The notes: generated from the letters alone by a model not told the origin. A stretch of 64,000 bases of DNA from Hirudinaria manillensis (GCA_034509925.1 CM067527.1:376001-440000); one strand, 5' to 3'. Positions 12,245 through 25,297 are shown, counted from the first letter of the stretch. Numbers and translations are program-made.

Positions 12245-15200
12245 CTAATCCCAGGTCGTGCACCCCCCTCCGATGGCCTGACCGCTGTTGATGGTCTGTT
12301 CCATGATGCTGTTCTTCCATATGGTAGGAACCTCCTTGAACTCACCTTCCAAGATCAATCTAGAAAAATTTGAATAGCTTTTAAAAATGAAATGTTAAAA
12401 TTATGCTGCCTCACTGCAACAGCAAATAATTCAAATAATACTTTATTATTAGGAATTAGAATTTAATTAAGATTTTTATTACGCAACCTGATATTGGTTC
12501 TCCATGGTTCCCTGCTCAGGTTCTTTTCCCTCGAGTTGTACACGAAGGTCGCCTCGGGTCCGAACATCTCCTGCCCTCCGGATCCGAGTCTGGTATTTAT
12601 CGTTTCCACTCCTGCTACTTTGGCACCTGCGGCAATTAAAGGGATACGTCTCAACTTGTTAACTTGCAATTCTGCATGCATAAAAGCATGTTTAAAGGTC
12701 TTCTTCTAGAATTTTCTAGGATTTCTGTTTTCTGGATTTGATTTTATGAGTAACATTTGATATTAAACCAAAAAAAATGATAAAATTACAGCATGTTTAG
12801 ACAGCGACGATCCAGTAACACGTTTAATTAATTTTCTTCCTAAACTAGGGAGTTGTTTAAATCGGATTTTAATGTAAAATTCCGAGAAGAAAGACGAAAT
12901 CAACCATTTTGAACAAACCAGAAAAGACGATCCAAGAGTTTATCTTATCCTCGAGCTGTCTCAAGTCCTCATAGATGCCATCCGGTGAGACGGACTCCTG
13001 GTCATCGTTCGACGTGCCCATGACCGGCCTCTTGAGGGGACTCGGTGCAAAGAACTTGTAGAAGAATTTCTTTCCCCCGTCCCCGAAGAAATCCGAGCCC
13101 CCCAGGTTGGGGGAGGAGGTCGAGGAGGGCTGGTAGTAGACGATCCTCAGGATCTGGAAGTACTCCGTCTTCTGACCCGAGAGGCTCCCGTAGGCGCTGC
13201 CGTGCTCGCACCTGGCGCACCTGTCCCAGAGTATCATCGACTGAGTGTCCGTGTCTGATGAATATTAATGGATGTTTACATGTAATGAGGGGGTAGATAT
13301 TACTTTAAATTGATGACGATGATAATAATAATGATGATAATTTTAATATATTATTTTAAAGTATTTAAAAAAAAAGAGAAATTCCCCCATGTTGTTTCAG
13401 AACCTTTCTTGATCTTGACGAAGACACTCTGAGCGTTGATGAACTTCAGCCTCGGATTCGTGAACAGGAATCTCGAAGCCTTTCGCCAGAGGTCAGAGTA
13501 GGTCTCGTAGCCCTGACTGTGGGGGGTCCTGTTGTCCTGGGTTGGAATGAAATCTCTGACGGCTGCAACAATCGATGATTGTTTTGTAATTCGTGTCACT
13601 CCATGCAAAGTTTCTTTGCATTATCACAAGCATTTATACTTTTTATTCTAATGCACTCATGTTATATATTATATATCATATTGTATATTCTCATGTATAT
13701 ATATATGAAATATAATGGCTCTGATTAAATAGATTTAATATTTGCTCGAACTAAGTAATTTAATTCAAAACTCAAAAACAGAATATAAAAAAATAATAAT
13801 AATAACATCAATAATACTCAAATGGCACCAACCAATGTCCATATGCTTCATATCGTCAGAACTTTCCTTCTTGTACGTGCAGAGGATCCTGACGAAGGAG
13901 GTGTAGTCACGCGACTTTTCCGGTTGCTCGAACCAAACGCAGGTGTCAGGATCGGAGACGTCGTTCAGGAGATCCAACGTCTCCAGGCGAACTATCTTTC
14001 CTGTCGGAACGAGAGAACGAAACGGAAGGCATTAAACGAGTATTCCTCCAGGCATGGTGGTGTCGATCCAATGAAGATTGGGATTATGAAAATAAATGTG
14101 CTTTTGTTTTATTTTATTAATTTAAACAATAAAATTAATTGTAACAATAATGATGATGATGATGATGATGATGATCAGGTGAAATTTTGAATATCTAATC
14201 GTCAGTCGTCTCCAATAAATGGGGTACCAGTTAAGCAAACATTCTCGACAAAACTCAGCTGCAAAGACTTTTTATGGATTTTTTTTATTATTGAACTGCC
14301 AATTCCCCCAGCTGTCAAAAAGCTGATGTTTACACTGCATAACCATGGCAACTTTTGACATTATTATTGTTATTATTATTTTCATTATTACTGTTGTCAT
14401 CATCATCAATGTCATTACTAATATCATTATTATTGCCATCATCATCATCATCATCGTCATCACCATCATTAGTCTCAATCTTATTACTGATGACCTTACA
14501 ACTGAGATTGTGTTATCTTACAAATAATTCCTGGAAGCATGTTGAAATAAGATATAAAAATTTAACTAATTCAGTGTGTAATGAGGACAGACTGAACAGA
14601 TAACATGCAAAGCACAAAGATAAGGTTGCAAAGCACAGAGTTGAAGCAAGCAGCTGACATTTTACATTTTAATACTGAATTCATAATTGGCAACCCACAC
14701 TGCAGAATAATGCAAAGTATACTTGTATTACAGCAGCCAAACTCAATTAATGATCAATAAACTGCAATCATCATCATCGTCATCACTACCATCACCATCA
14801 TCATTATCATCATCACAACACATTCTGCTACCTGAGAAATTCTTCTTGAAGACATCGGCATTGACCTTATTCAATAGGGACGTGAACAGCGGTTCCGCTT
14901 TCGACTCGAAGGTGTAATTGACGTAGCCAAGCTTGAAGGGCCCCGGGCAGTTGTTTTTGTCGTAGAAGTGCTCATCATATATGAAGTGCCAAACCCTAAT
15001 AATAATAATAATAATAATAATTATTACTCATATTATTATTATAATTATTATTATTATAAATAACAATTATTATAGGTATTATCAAAGATAAATTGACCGT
15101 AAATTAACAGTAAACAATCACCTGAGCCCTCTGACGACTTTGGTCTTCCTGTCCGTAGACATGCTTTTGACCATGACGCCTGCGTCGGTGAAGACGGGTT

Positions 15201-17496
15201 TGTCGACCGAGAACCAAGTCACGGTTTCGCAGGAGAAGATGAGGCACTGAGGGTTGTCTATGGACCACTGGTTGGCTTTTTCCACTAAGGTCCTTTTTGA
15301 GAAAGAGAATTAACATCACGATAAACAGATAAAGGGTTAGGGATTAACTTGTTTATTACTTATTTATTTCTCAATTCATTTCTCAGAAATTAAAATTTCT
15401 CAGGAAATTGAAGCAGTAAAGAAAAAAAATAAGCAATGTACAAATTATCTCTCAAATTACAAAATCCAGATGAAGAGGGTGAAAGACGTTTGGGCAAAGT
15501 GAAAGATGGACAAAGAGAAATAGGAGGATGAAACCAAATGCAGAACTTTGGTTGGAGATGATGATGATTATGATGATGATTTTTGACATAAAAGCAACAA
15601 CTGAAGTATGAATCATCAGAGGCACTGCGCACAATTGCTTCACCAAGAGTGAGATAAGCAGAAGAGACAGAGACAGCTGAGCACACCAAGCCTCTTTTCC
15701 AGATGAGTAAATCAAAATTCTTTGGAAGGAGTTATGACGGTAATAAAATTGTTGCATTGTTCCAAGCATAATTGGTTACTGAATAATTTCCAAATGCAAG
15801 TTGTGCCAATTTTTTTTTTAAATATTCAATAATAAAGTTCATTTCCTGGATCGATTTTCAATTATTTCTAGAAAAAAACATTTATAAATATAAAAAAAAC
15901 ACAAAGAGGAAGCCCACAAGAGAACTATTAAGGTTAAAGGTCACAATACAAGTCTCTGAGTCATTGATAGGTTTCCATCTAACCCTGTATATATATGCAG
16001 CCAGTGCATTGGATAGAAACACATAGGAGGCCAGCATAAATGCCAGCGATTAATGCAAACACTGCTTTCAACTGGAGTGAGGGAAAGTTTGGATGAGAAA
16101 AACAAACATTTAAGCCATTTGACAGCCTGACTCAGAATCCAAAAAAAAAAAACGAGCTAAGCCAAAAATAAATTAGAAAAAATGATGTGTATAGTTGCAA
16201 AATGTAATTAAAACCATGCTACCCAGGGCTAATTCGAGACATCCCCACTAATTGGTGCCAATTGAAAGTATGACTTTGTACGTTAAAAAATATTCCAAGT
16301 AAAACCTATATCCATTTTTTTGTGAAGAGAAAGGAGAATTTTTGTTATTATTTTAAATTTCATAAATTATGAACCCCCTGAACTGTTTATTCTGAAAGAA
16401 ATCCACTCATTGGCAGAGTCATTATTCTTAGAAAGTGATGATGACGATGATTTGAATGAAAAGACCATCAAAGAACACAATGGCAACTCTGCACAACTGG
16501 CCCACTGTTTTATTTAGGCCAGGAAATAACTCCAGATGTGTTGAAAACATCTGATATGATAATATATAATTAAATTAACCATAAAAGTGACTCTCTTATC
16601 TGTCAACTTGGAATAACACTTAAAGTTATCACTCAATTATAAAAAAAAATGCTTGGCCTTAACAAAGTAAAAAAATAAAATAACAACGTCACAATTATTC
16701 ATTAAATTCTACACTGAGGAACTCACGAAAACTTTTCATAGTCATCATCTTTTTTAGACTTTACTTGAGCGGGCATGAAATCCACATGTCTCAGCTTCCA
16801 ATGAGAAGAACTGTTGTTCATGTGATCATCTGTATGAGCTCCATAATGATCATCTGATGGATAGGAGGGACTGCTCACGTGAGGTGAGTGATGGATTGAA
16901 GTGACAGATGGTCCGGGAAAGACTGGCACGCCAAAGAGCTTTTTCTCAAACCCTGTCGAGAGACGATGAGGAAATCTGTTGTTGTTCATGTCTCTCACAT
17001 CAGAAAGTATCAGGAATGTTAGGTTTATTCTTTACAACTGAAAAGTAAAAAACGTGCAAAAAAAACTATTCAAGTAACAAAGTAACAGGCAAAGCTCTGG
17101 CGAAATCTCTCAGATCTGATAAAAAATCCCCAACGCCTAGAGTGTAGGTGCAAAGTTCAACAACTTCGTGCTACTTAAGTAGTTCTATTAACTAGTAAAG
17201 GTAAAATAAGCAGTTTGACGTAGTTCATTTTTCCGAGAATGGCTAGTGCTAAACAAATCAGACTTATAAAAGGACCAACTAGAAAATGCAAATCGACCTT
17301 ACGTATACCAACTTTAAACTGTGATTTCTAGAAGCGTACAAACCTGTTTTCTTTCGGAAGATTCTACGAAGCCTCGCGCGTTAACAAACCACACCATGCA
17401 GACTAAAACCAGCCACAACAGTGCTAACCTTTGCTGCACTCAAAAGTATCACTCTCAAATGCAAATAACAATGAAGTCTGACGACAGCACCTCCAT
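12245..17496 (-). CDS. Secreted protein of unknown family with four diverged copies of one domain
   Basis: Exons in transcript order: 17496-17491 (ATG GAG), 17433-17344, one beginning between 16989 and about 16940 and ending at 16727, 15292-15122, 14995-14832, 14000-13863, 13562-13404, 13254-12919, 12626-12488 and 12359-12245. From 16727 to the stop all phases agree. The first two exons give a strong signal peptide (MEQRLALLWLVLVCMVWF then VNARG), about 520 residues in total. I do not recognise the family. Four segments share a pattern of a beta-strand-like E/Q-T/S-V/L/I core followed by an aromatic strand and an RGLRVWHF-like strand: CETVTW with RGLRVW, LETLDL with FVRILCTY, AQSVFV with FQILRIVYY, and VETINTR with TNIRLILE. 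Cysteines are spread evenly and the protein ends GGGCTTWD. The join of the signal-peptide exon to the next exon is unresolved, because the best acceptors do not match the phase. Confidence 0.72.
15334..15343 (+). repeat. Short TTAGGG-like motif
   Basis: GGGTTAGGGA in an intron of the unknown secreted-protein gene. It is one of several isolated telomere-like motifs in this window (also at 17745, 27623, 27651, 32511 and 60137). Confidence 0.5.
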
Positions 17497-18030
17497 CCAG
17501 TAAGCAAAGAGTCAAGTCAGCGGAAGGCTTTAGTCTCGTAGCGTAGCCATGATTTTAAAATCAATCGATGTTTGGAGTGAATTTTATTTTTTTGTAATAA
17601 TATTTTTTATGCTTTTCACTACCAAAAATCAGATACTTGACCCGATACGACGGGTGAGGTAAGCCTATGTAAATGCGATGGCCCAATTTGCCACTGACAT
17701 CTGGAGTAGGAAAAGAACTCGTCCCAAATATAATTTATCCCATTGGGTTAGGGTTAGGCACCCTGTTGACCACGACTCGTTTCGATGCAATTTGCCACAA
17801 CTTGAGGACCTCATAAAAATCTGAAGACCGAGGGCTTGATCCCGCCACCCCCATCAATCTAATCCAACTTAAGCCAACCACTTTGAGCCAAAAACAAACA
17901 TCCAATGTGAGGTAAAAAAATGTACCCAACAACAACAACACAGTTCCACTATTACTGAGAATTCAATGAAAATAGAAACAAAACAGGTCCTTCAAGATTT
18001 CATAAACTTTTAGATGGTCTACACTTATCA
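17497..18030. other. Interval between unknown secreted-protein gene and RPA2
   Basis: Contains the upstream region of the secreted-protein gene (17497 to about 17735), the SINE-like element, and the 3' flank of RPA2. No coding sequence is seen. Confidence 0.55.
17741..17900 (-). mobile_element. Candidate tRNA-derived SINE (minus strand)
   Basis: Read on the minus strand, the segment begins AGTGGTTGGCTTAAGTTGG, which fits a pol III A box with one extra base. About 30 bases later comes GGGATCAAGCCC, resembling a B box (GGTTCRANNCC) at most positions. A non-tRNA body follows, and the element ends in CCTAACCCTAACCC. Such a head-body-simple-tail order is typical of SINEs. Only one copy is visible here, so family membership is unproven. 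Confidence 0.4.
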
Positions 18031-20342
18031 TCACGCATCTGTTGCCTTAAAGTGACGATCATCGATGGTGGAATAGATGTAACCCTCGTTACTCAGAAAC
18101 TCCACTGCATTCCTGATTCAGACAAAGAAAAGCAATCAACTTTAAGGCCAATTACAGCATGAAATCCACGTTAAACACAAAAATTCACGAACGAGTTTCC
18201 TAACATTTAAACGATTACGAGGATAAAAAAGCAAAAAGTTAATTAAATAAAATACAATTAATTAATTAAATAACATTAAATCAAACAAAGTCTTTTTCAC
18301 ATGCAACTCACTCGATCTCTCTAGGACTCATCATCTCCAACCGAGCTGCAATGATGCTGACGTTGACGCCGTATTCTTCGGCAGAAGACCCGATGACGTT
18401 CAAAACCTGAAGTGATATTTGATGGATTTGAAAAAAAAATCAGAAAATAAGGTTTGGATGAAATTAAGATTGAATAAACAATTCAGTAACTTAAACATCA
18501 AGCACTTGTTAAACAGGTTAGCAACAAGTCATAACACATTCACAGCTCCTATAACTAATTGTACTTCTTCTATAGCTCCGTCGTTCCAACAACATAATGC
18601 GTATCAGCAAGCTATCAAAACATGCGTATTTATGTAAAACAAGTCACTTTGCTCTGTTGTTGGGTCAGGCCTGAATCATCACCCACAAAGAAAGAGCCCT
18701 GAGGGACACTGGACGGCGGGTTGGGTGCTCCCACGTGCCCCGGTTGATTCTAAACATGACAGAGAATAAACATTATTATTATTATTATCATTAATCAACG
18801 AATTTTGATCATCCTTAATAAAGTATTATTCTCTAAAAAGTTTTAAAAATGGCTTTTTAAATTACAGTCACAATTTGCTGATGGCTTCAACTTCTTAGAT
18901 GTGGATATTCAACCATTTCTATTTGTTACTACAATTCACAAGGACTGATTATTTTATATTTTTAATAAACTTATTCTGGTTTGTGATGCATTATTAATAT
19001 TATTATTATTAACTGCAGAATTGCAAGTTGCACTGCCAAGGGATCAAATTCTATTGCTTGGAATACCATCATCATAATCACCATCATCATTGCCTCAAAT
19101 CCATTACCTGTTTAGTCATTAGGAGATGTGCATAGACAACTTCAAGCATGTGAGTAGTGATCTCGTTCATGTCTTGAATCCTCCTTATTTTGAAGGCCGT
19201 GACACTCTTTTTGCCGTTGTAAGCTCTCAAGAGGCCGTTCAGGTAAACGTACACGTTTTCAGGGATGGGAGGAATCTTCTCAGATTCATCTGCGTCGACC
19301 TGGAAAATTACGAGCGATTTCCGTGCAGAAAATTAAAGAATATTTTCATGATGTCAATGATAAATTAAACAAAAGTAAGTTAACATGCCAGGCAGGTACT
19401 GCTACAAATGTCTTTATAAATTTTAAAAACACTTAAAAGTACTTCTGACAGTGTGTACTATGTATAAATGGAACAAATTCTAAATGTTGAACATGCTTTA
19501 ACACCCACAAATAAATTTCTTAGGTCATTAATCTCATTTTCATCGTTGACATTTACAAAAAACAACAAAGTGTGAACCTAAATATGGCATCATTTCTGAC
19601 AGGCATGAAAAACAAAGAACTAACACCACTGTCGATGAAGGTCCTGACGTTCATCACTGGGCCCGTCATGTCATCAATCTCATAAACGTGACTGGTTGGA
19701 GTTGCTTGGGCTGATCTCACAATGCCAACTAAGGAAATCTTTCAACGAAAAATTGACTATTCTTACATTCTATACTCCAGCAGATATAATATTTCTGAAT
19801 TGTTAATAATATAATTGCTATACATGTTAATAATAATTTACTAATGTCAACTCAACAAGGTACTTCTTAGAAATCAATAAATTTCACCCAACCTGATTCA
19901 ATTCAATTCCTCCACAAACATATTTAGCTTCAACTTGCTCAGCTCCCATGAGTTGACCAACAGTACATGGCAAAATATTTGAACTTCTAGGCTTCTGTTC
20001 AAACAATGGTTTCAGTTCATTGCACCACAAATAAATTTATTTGATAAATAGTCTGCTAGCTTACGAAATAAAAGTGGAAATTTTCACATCAACCATTCGT
20101 GCTTCATATAAAAAGTTACGTCACAACAAGCAACATGCTCTCCAAAGATACCAAACCTTTCTCTCGTTAGCAGACCCGCCCTGTTTATTACCCTGAGAAC
20201 CACCAATGTATCCTCCACCGTGATCAAAACCACCTCCATCATAACCTAATAAGTGCAAAAAAAATTAACGCAATCTATTTAAAAAAACTTTCGCCTTTAT
20301 TTAAAAATCGAGCCACAAAAACAAACCTTGGTTGCCCCACAT
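18031..20342 (-). CDS. RPA2: Replication protein A 32-kDa subunit
   Basis: Eight exons: 20342-20327, 20245-20157, 19994-19893, 19738-19625, 19299-19108, 18749-18648, 18406-18312 and 18112-18031. They sum to 264 codons (263 residues; human has 270). RPA2 is the middle subunit of the single-stranded-DNA-binding RPA trimer used in replication, repair and checkpoint signalling. The N-ter is a Gly/Ser/Tyr-rich stretch (MWGNQGYDGGG), the phosphorylated region in other species. The OB fold follows from NILPCTVGQLM through VGIVRSA, YEIDDMTGP and DMNEITTHMLEV. The C-ter is a winged helix ending VEFLSNEGYIYSTIDDRHF. The first coding exon is only 16 bases. It is divergent from the small ORF at 20849, with 506 bases between the starts. 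Confidence 0.97.
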
Positions 20343-20848
20343 TGTCAAAATATTTTGGACTAATAAGCGAAGTACCGAAGCTTTACTCGCGGAGCGGGAA
20401 ACGATCAAAACAAAACATTTCTGAGAATAAAATCTAATGCAATTGTTCTGCTTTTATATTAATATTATGATAATGAAAAATGTAGCAGCTTTAAAACATA
20501 TTTTAAAATATTTGTTATAGAAATATCGTATCTTAGGTAGAACGAAAATTACATATTGCGAATGATAGAAGTTTTGTTTTTATTACTATTATATTTAAAA
20601 AAAAACGAAGGGTCGAGTAAATTTGATACAGTTACGTCATGTATTTTGTATTTACCATCCAAGAAATTCACACCAACAAAGTATCGGATAAAGTTATTAA
20701 CATTCGGAAACAATCCTTAAGGTCTTTTTATTCTGAGCAAATCGTGTCAGCAAATGATCTTCTGGACCAAAGAAACAAAGATTTAGCGCGGATTGAATCT
20801 TGAATTAAATCGTCTACTTATTGCCCAATAAACTCAAGATTTCGGAAA
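20343..20848. promoter_or_regulatory. Divergent intergenic region of RPA2 and the small membrane ORF
   Basis: 506 bases between opposed start codons, AT-rich with no TATA box in a convincing position. It presumably carries the RPA2 promoter and, if the small ORF is real, its promoter as well. Confidence 0.45.
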
Positions 20849-21052
20849 ATGTCCGAGACCACAACCTCCTATACAGATGACAGGCCGCGACATAGGAAAC
20901 CAATTTTGGTCCTCTGCTTTCTGGTTCTGACGGCGCTTTTACTAATCGTCAACCTAGTTTTCATTTCTGATTCAATTTTCTTTTCTGGAAGCAAAACTGG
21001 CTTACATCAAAACAGTTTTAATCGACCGTTTTCGACTCAAAATATGTATTAA
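20849..21052 (+). CDS. Small single-pass membrane protein ORF, unrecognised
   Basis: A complete 67-codon ATG-to-TAA frame. The N-ter is hydrophilic and basic (MSETTTSYTDDRPRHRKP). One clear transmembrane helix follows at about 19-40 (ILVLCFLVLTALLLIVNLVF), then a short Ser/Asn-rich tail. Positive charges before the helix predict a cytoplasmic N-terminus. An AATAAA lies near 21166, about 115 bases after the stop, as expected for a short mRNA. I know no family for it. It could be the first exon of a longer gene or a chance ORF; the helix, the codon use and the polyadenylation signal argue for a real gene. Confidence 0.45.
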   Translation: MSETTTSYTDDRPRHRKPILVLCFLVLTALLLIVNLVFISDSIFFSGSKTGLHQNSFNRPFSTQNMY

Positions 21053-21451
21053 TTCCATCTCTACAGAACGCGATTTGAGCGAACCTATCGAACAGAAAAA
21101 AAAATCTAGACTAAAACTGGTTTTACGCGCGTATCAATTTTTGTGAATGATAATATTTTTATTTGAATAAATGTTTTATAAATAGTTTGTTTTACAATGC
21201 AATGTTAATAAATAAAGCAGACGCCTTACTATTGCACGACACTGGTCTACAAAAAAATATGACATGAATCATTCTAAGAAGGGGAATAAAAGAAGTGTGG
21301 ATTTCAGACTTTGCGTTTTTGTTTATTAAACTTTGAAAAGAAACCAAGAAATAAGAGTATTAACTTAGGATCGACTTCGTGGTGGGGCTTATCTGGCGAG
21401 CGACGCATTATGACGGAATAAGGTGTTTGCCGTTCGAATCAGTGACATAAT

Positions 21452-24400
21452 ATGGAAAAACTCTGCTTTGGGTGGCTGACCAAGTCCCCGCCGGAGCACA
21501 AGACTCAGAGACTTTTCCCAGCCGTAAACATTTATATGAATTATTCAATATAATGTTTTCAATCAATTTGAATTAATCACCCGATGCAATTGGAAATAAA
21601 TAATAGTTTTCTCGATAAACAATATACAGAAATGGAGACGAAGATATTTCGTGCTTTACACTCCACCTGCCTCTACGACATTGCCTGGACGTACCTGCAA
21701 CGCGATTTTAGATTATTATTCCAACGAGAGGATGGTCAGAAAGAGGGGCTCTATTGATCTTGAGAGGTGCCATTCAATCATCACAAACTTCTACTCAACC
21801 TCCCAAAACAAGAACATTTTCATAATGAAGACTGTACACAAGAACCAAGAGAGAGATTATCAGTTGGCCTGTGACACCAAGGAAGAGATGGAAGAATGGG
21901 TCTACAATTTGTGCTATGTTGTTGGCTTAAACAGAACAGGTTAGTTGATCTTAGTCTTGAATGTATCATGAATGTATTGGGAAGAGTCCAAAATACTCTT
22001 TCAGATGGCTAGCTCAATTACATGTATACATGTCTCTTCAATAAAAGTGTTTTCTCACTAAATCCAGATTTTAGGTGCCTAACACCAACCAAAATGTCAC
22101 CAGCCAGCATACCTCCCCAAGTGGAAACAGTTCAAAGACCACTCATTCCTGCTCAAAGCACCCAGCAAAAAAAGAGTGATTATTTTGACCTAAAGGACTG
22201 CGAAGCCGGTCATCATGACAAAAAAGACGCAATTGAGGCAGTGCTCTCATGCATGAAGGACGTAGACAGGATTCAGGTCTATCAGTCTCCGAGTTCTTTG
22301 GAGAGGAGGAAGATCGACAGCGAAGGATCGAGCATCCGTACAGATTCCACTGAATTCCAGTTGCCTGTGAATCCAGAAGACGTTTATAACTTTCCAAGGA
22401 TTCACAGTCGAGTCTCGAGTGATGAGTACAAAATGCCCAAAATCTGGCCAAATTCGAACTGTCGTGACTCCGCCTCTTCGGGATTGGAAGAGGGTTTCGC
22501 GAGAGAAAGTAGGATCTTTGTTTTCGAAATGGCCTCGTTAACTTTGGAATTTTAATTGCATTTGTATTACCTCCTAGGGGTTTTTCCAGATGGCATGACA
22601 AAGCTATTTTTTTGTCATCAATCCTTCTTGAAATTTAGTTTTTAATTTCGTTTAGACTTCAGGTCTCCTTCTTCGTCTTCGACTTCATCGACTGCATTCA
22701 ACAACGACTACGACGTTCCTCCTCCCAAACCTCACGTGACGTCGGCGCACGACTACACCAACACGACCTACGACGGCGCAAAGTCTTTCGTTCAAACGTT
22801 GCCGAACGAGGTTAGTCAGAAACCCTCCCTGTCAAAATCAGACTACGTACTTGGCATTGCATGTTATGGTTCACTGAGTGCAGGATGGGAAAGGGTCCCA
22901 TGATGTTGGCATTATTGAAAGTTATCGAATAATAATTTTTAATTTGTTGACTCTTCCACCGAGCAATTTTCTTTTGCACTCTTTGAGGCAAATAGGTTGC
23001 TTGATTAAATTTTTTTTTGTTTTCCATCAACATTTCTGTCAAAAAAGGTCGATTAACTGAGTGAATAATGGCTCAGTAATGGACATGTTCAAGGATTAGT
23101 TCAAAAGGAAGTCCTTATTACATAAAATTCAGCCCATCTGGTACACAATAGGAATTCGACATTTGAATTTTTCTTCGTGAAAATTCTTTAAATTTTTCCC
23201 AAGCCCACCAAATTCTGTTTCAAAATCTGTGCTGCTCTTTGAAAAATTAAATTAATCGTCTCCATCTCCATCCTGCAATGAATGGACTGTCGTCTGCCTC
23301 GAGACGTGACCTGATCATGTTTAAAAGCTGAGATAAGAAAAGAAACATTGAAAAACTGTATTTATTTTGTGTTCATAAATTTCTCAATTCATCCTCTGAG
23401 TCTGAGTTCGAACAGTCATCGATGGGAAAAACTCGGTGGGGAAACGACAATCAAGCGACCCTCATTATCTGCACGAATAATGGTTGCGACGTCGTGCTTT
23501 TGTCATCAGCATCACCAGGGAATGAGTGATAGTCTTATGAAAGAGTAGGCCAATTATGTCGATGAATGATTGCTAAATAGGAAGATGTTTGGATCATTAC
23601 TAATTTGCAGATGAATATTTTAAGGAATATAGGAACTTTATAATATAGGTACTTTATAATATAGGAACTTTATAATATAGTATATAAATATAGTATATAA
23701 TATAGGTACTTTATAATATAGTATATATATATATAATATAGTATATAAATATAGTATATAATATAAATTTCTTTTTGATCTGTAAAGCTTTATTATCCCT
23801 CAATTTCTCATGCTGTTGACATTGATATTCAAAATATTTCCTGTTTAAACCTAATTATGATGTTAATCCATCGATATACAAACGAAAATAACTTAGCTTA
23901 GATTAGAACCTATTTTTCCTTAAAGAATGTCATCTTGACTTTGTTAATGATTGAATGTCAGAAATTTACTTAGGATAAATCAGTGGAAAAACAATGGCTT
24001 GATAATAATAACATAAACAAATTATAGGCTAATAATAATAATAATAATAGCAACTTTAAAATAATATTTTAACAGGTTCCTTTGCCTCTGAAGGTCAAGA
24101 CCAGCAAGAAATGTAAGAAGGGTGGAGTGATTTATTAGTCTTTGTTTGATCAATAATGTCAATACTAAGGTGATATCATGCATTTGAACATCACACCTAG
24201 TATTAGTTATCAGTACAGCCTAATTGATCACCAATGATTAATGCCAATAATGATCTTTAATTGACATACCTCTGAATATGCAGATGGCGTCTCCCAAAAT
24301 GGCTCTTCATCATCTGCAGATGGTTTTAAAAGGTCAGATTTTTTCTCTGGCAGTCGTAGAATCGGCTCACATCCCATTCGTCTCCTCATTTGCATACGAC

Positions 24401-25297
24401 GGTTATCATGTGGTTGTTGCGAGCAATTAGACCACCTTCGAGTAACATTCGTCACTCGATGAATGACGAGCCTCGATTAATGGCTTTTGAATGAGTAACG
24501 TGGACGGCCATATTGCACGCACGATCGCTTTCTCCGTTCTATTGATACCCTCGATCGATTTGGTCGTCCAGATTCAAGAGCCCGGATTCAGAGGCGAGTT
24601 CGGGCTCCTCCTCTTCCTCCTCCTCCTCTTCCGAAGACGAAGCCGACGGACGTCGTTTCAGGTCTGACGACTCCGACGGAGTGTACAACCTGCCGAGGAG
24701 ACTTTCGGAGTTCGGGAGGGACACGTTGCCCAGTGTTTTTGAGGAGGCAGACCTGGAAAGGAGTGTTGGAAGCAATCAACCTGTTCAGGTGCAGAAGGTT
24801 CAGGTGAGTGAGTGGGTGAGTGGGTGATGAGCAGATGGATGTCCTCAGAAAAGGAATGTTTATTAGGGTCGTTTCACATTTTTATCGTTTTTTTAAAATT
24901 ATTTTATTGTTTTACATTCTTGTAATTGTTTTAACAAACAAGACTTAAAATGCTTTTAAACGTTGCTTTTTATTTTCCTCTGATTCCTCTGAGATGACCT
25001 AACAAATCATGGAAAATATTCCACCTTTCATTTATATTTGAAACAATCGCATCTTCCCCAACTTGCTGCAGCATATGGACTTGTTTTATTTCTATTAATT
25101 TAGGCATCTTGTGAAAAATATATTATTGTCGGTTCCAGTATCTCGATCTGCTGTTTACCAAAGAGTCTTCCGGCACCGACTCCCCGAACTCCAAGCCCGC
25201 CCTGGCGAGCAAAGTGGAATACAGGGAGATCGACTTCGAGAAGACCAGGGCTCTGAACGAGGTCCGCGTGAACAGGGAAAACACCAAGTCGCAGTAG
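21452..25297 (+). CDS. GAB1-like: GAB-family docking adaptor with PH domain
   Basis: Eight exons: 21452-21523, 21630-21939, 22068-22508, 22656-22810, 24076-24112, 24284-24332, 24572-24803 and 25139-25297. They add up to exactly 485 codons (484 residues; vertebrate GABs have 580-720). The PH domain covers residues 1-125 (GWLTKSPPEHK, KWRRRYFVLY, EEMEEWVYNLC), which binds membrane phosphoinositides. The rest is low-complexity with tyrosine motifs: SDYFDL, DEYKMP, VYNFP, YDVPPPKP (CRK/PLC-gamma type), VYNLP, and near the C-ter YLDL and YREIDF, matching the paired SHP2-binding tyrosines of GAB proteins. A Ser run precedes SEDEADG. By family analogy it links receptor tyrosine kinases to SHP2, PI3K and Ras-MAPK. 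The small exon 24284-24332 is needed to keep the frame. Confidence 0.93.
23627..23770. repeat. AT-rich minisatellite
   Basis: Tandem, partly degenerate copies of TATAATATAGGTACTTTATA-like units, with ATATAG spacers, in the long intron of the GAB gene. No function is evident. Confidence 0.7.

Noticed and set aside
13002-13296. Arg/Ser-rich ORFs on both strands
   Set aside because: Shadow frames of exon 12919-13254 of the secreted-protein gene, whose own frame is confirmed by phase-consistent splicing on both sides.
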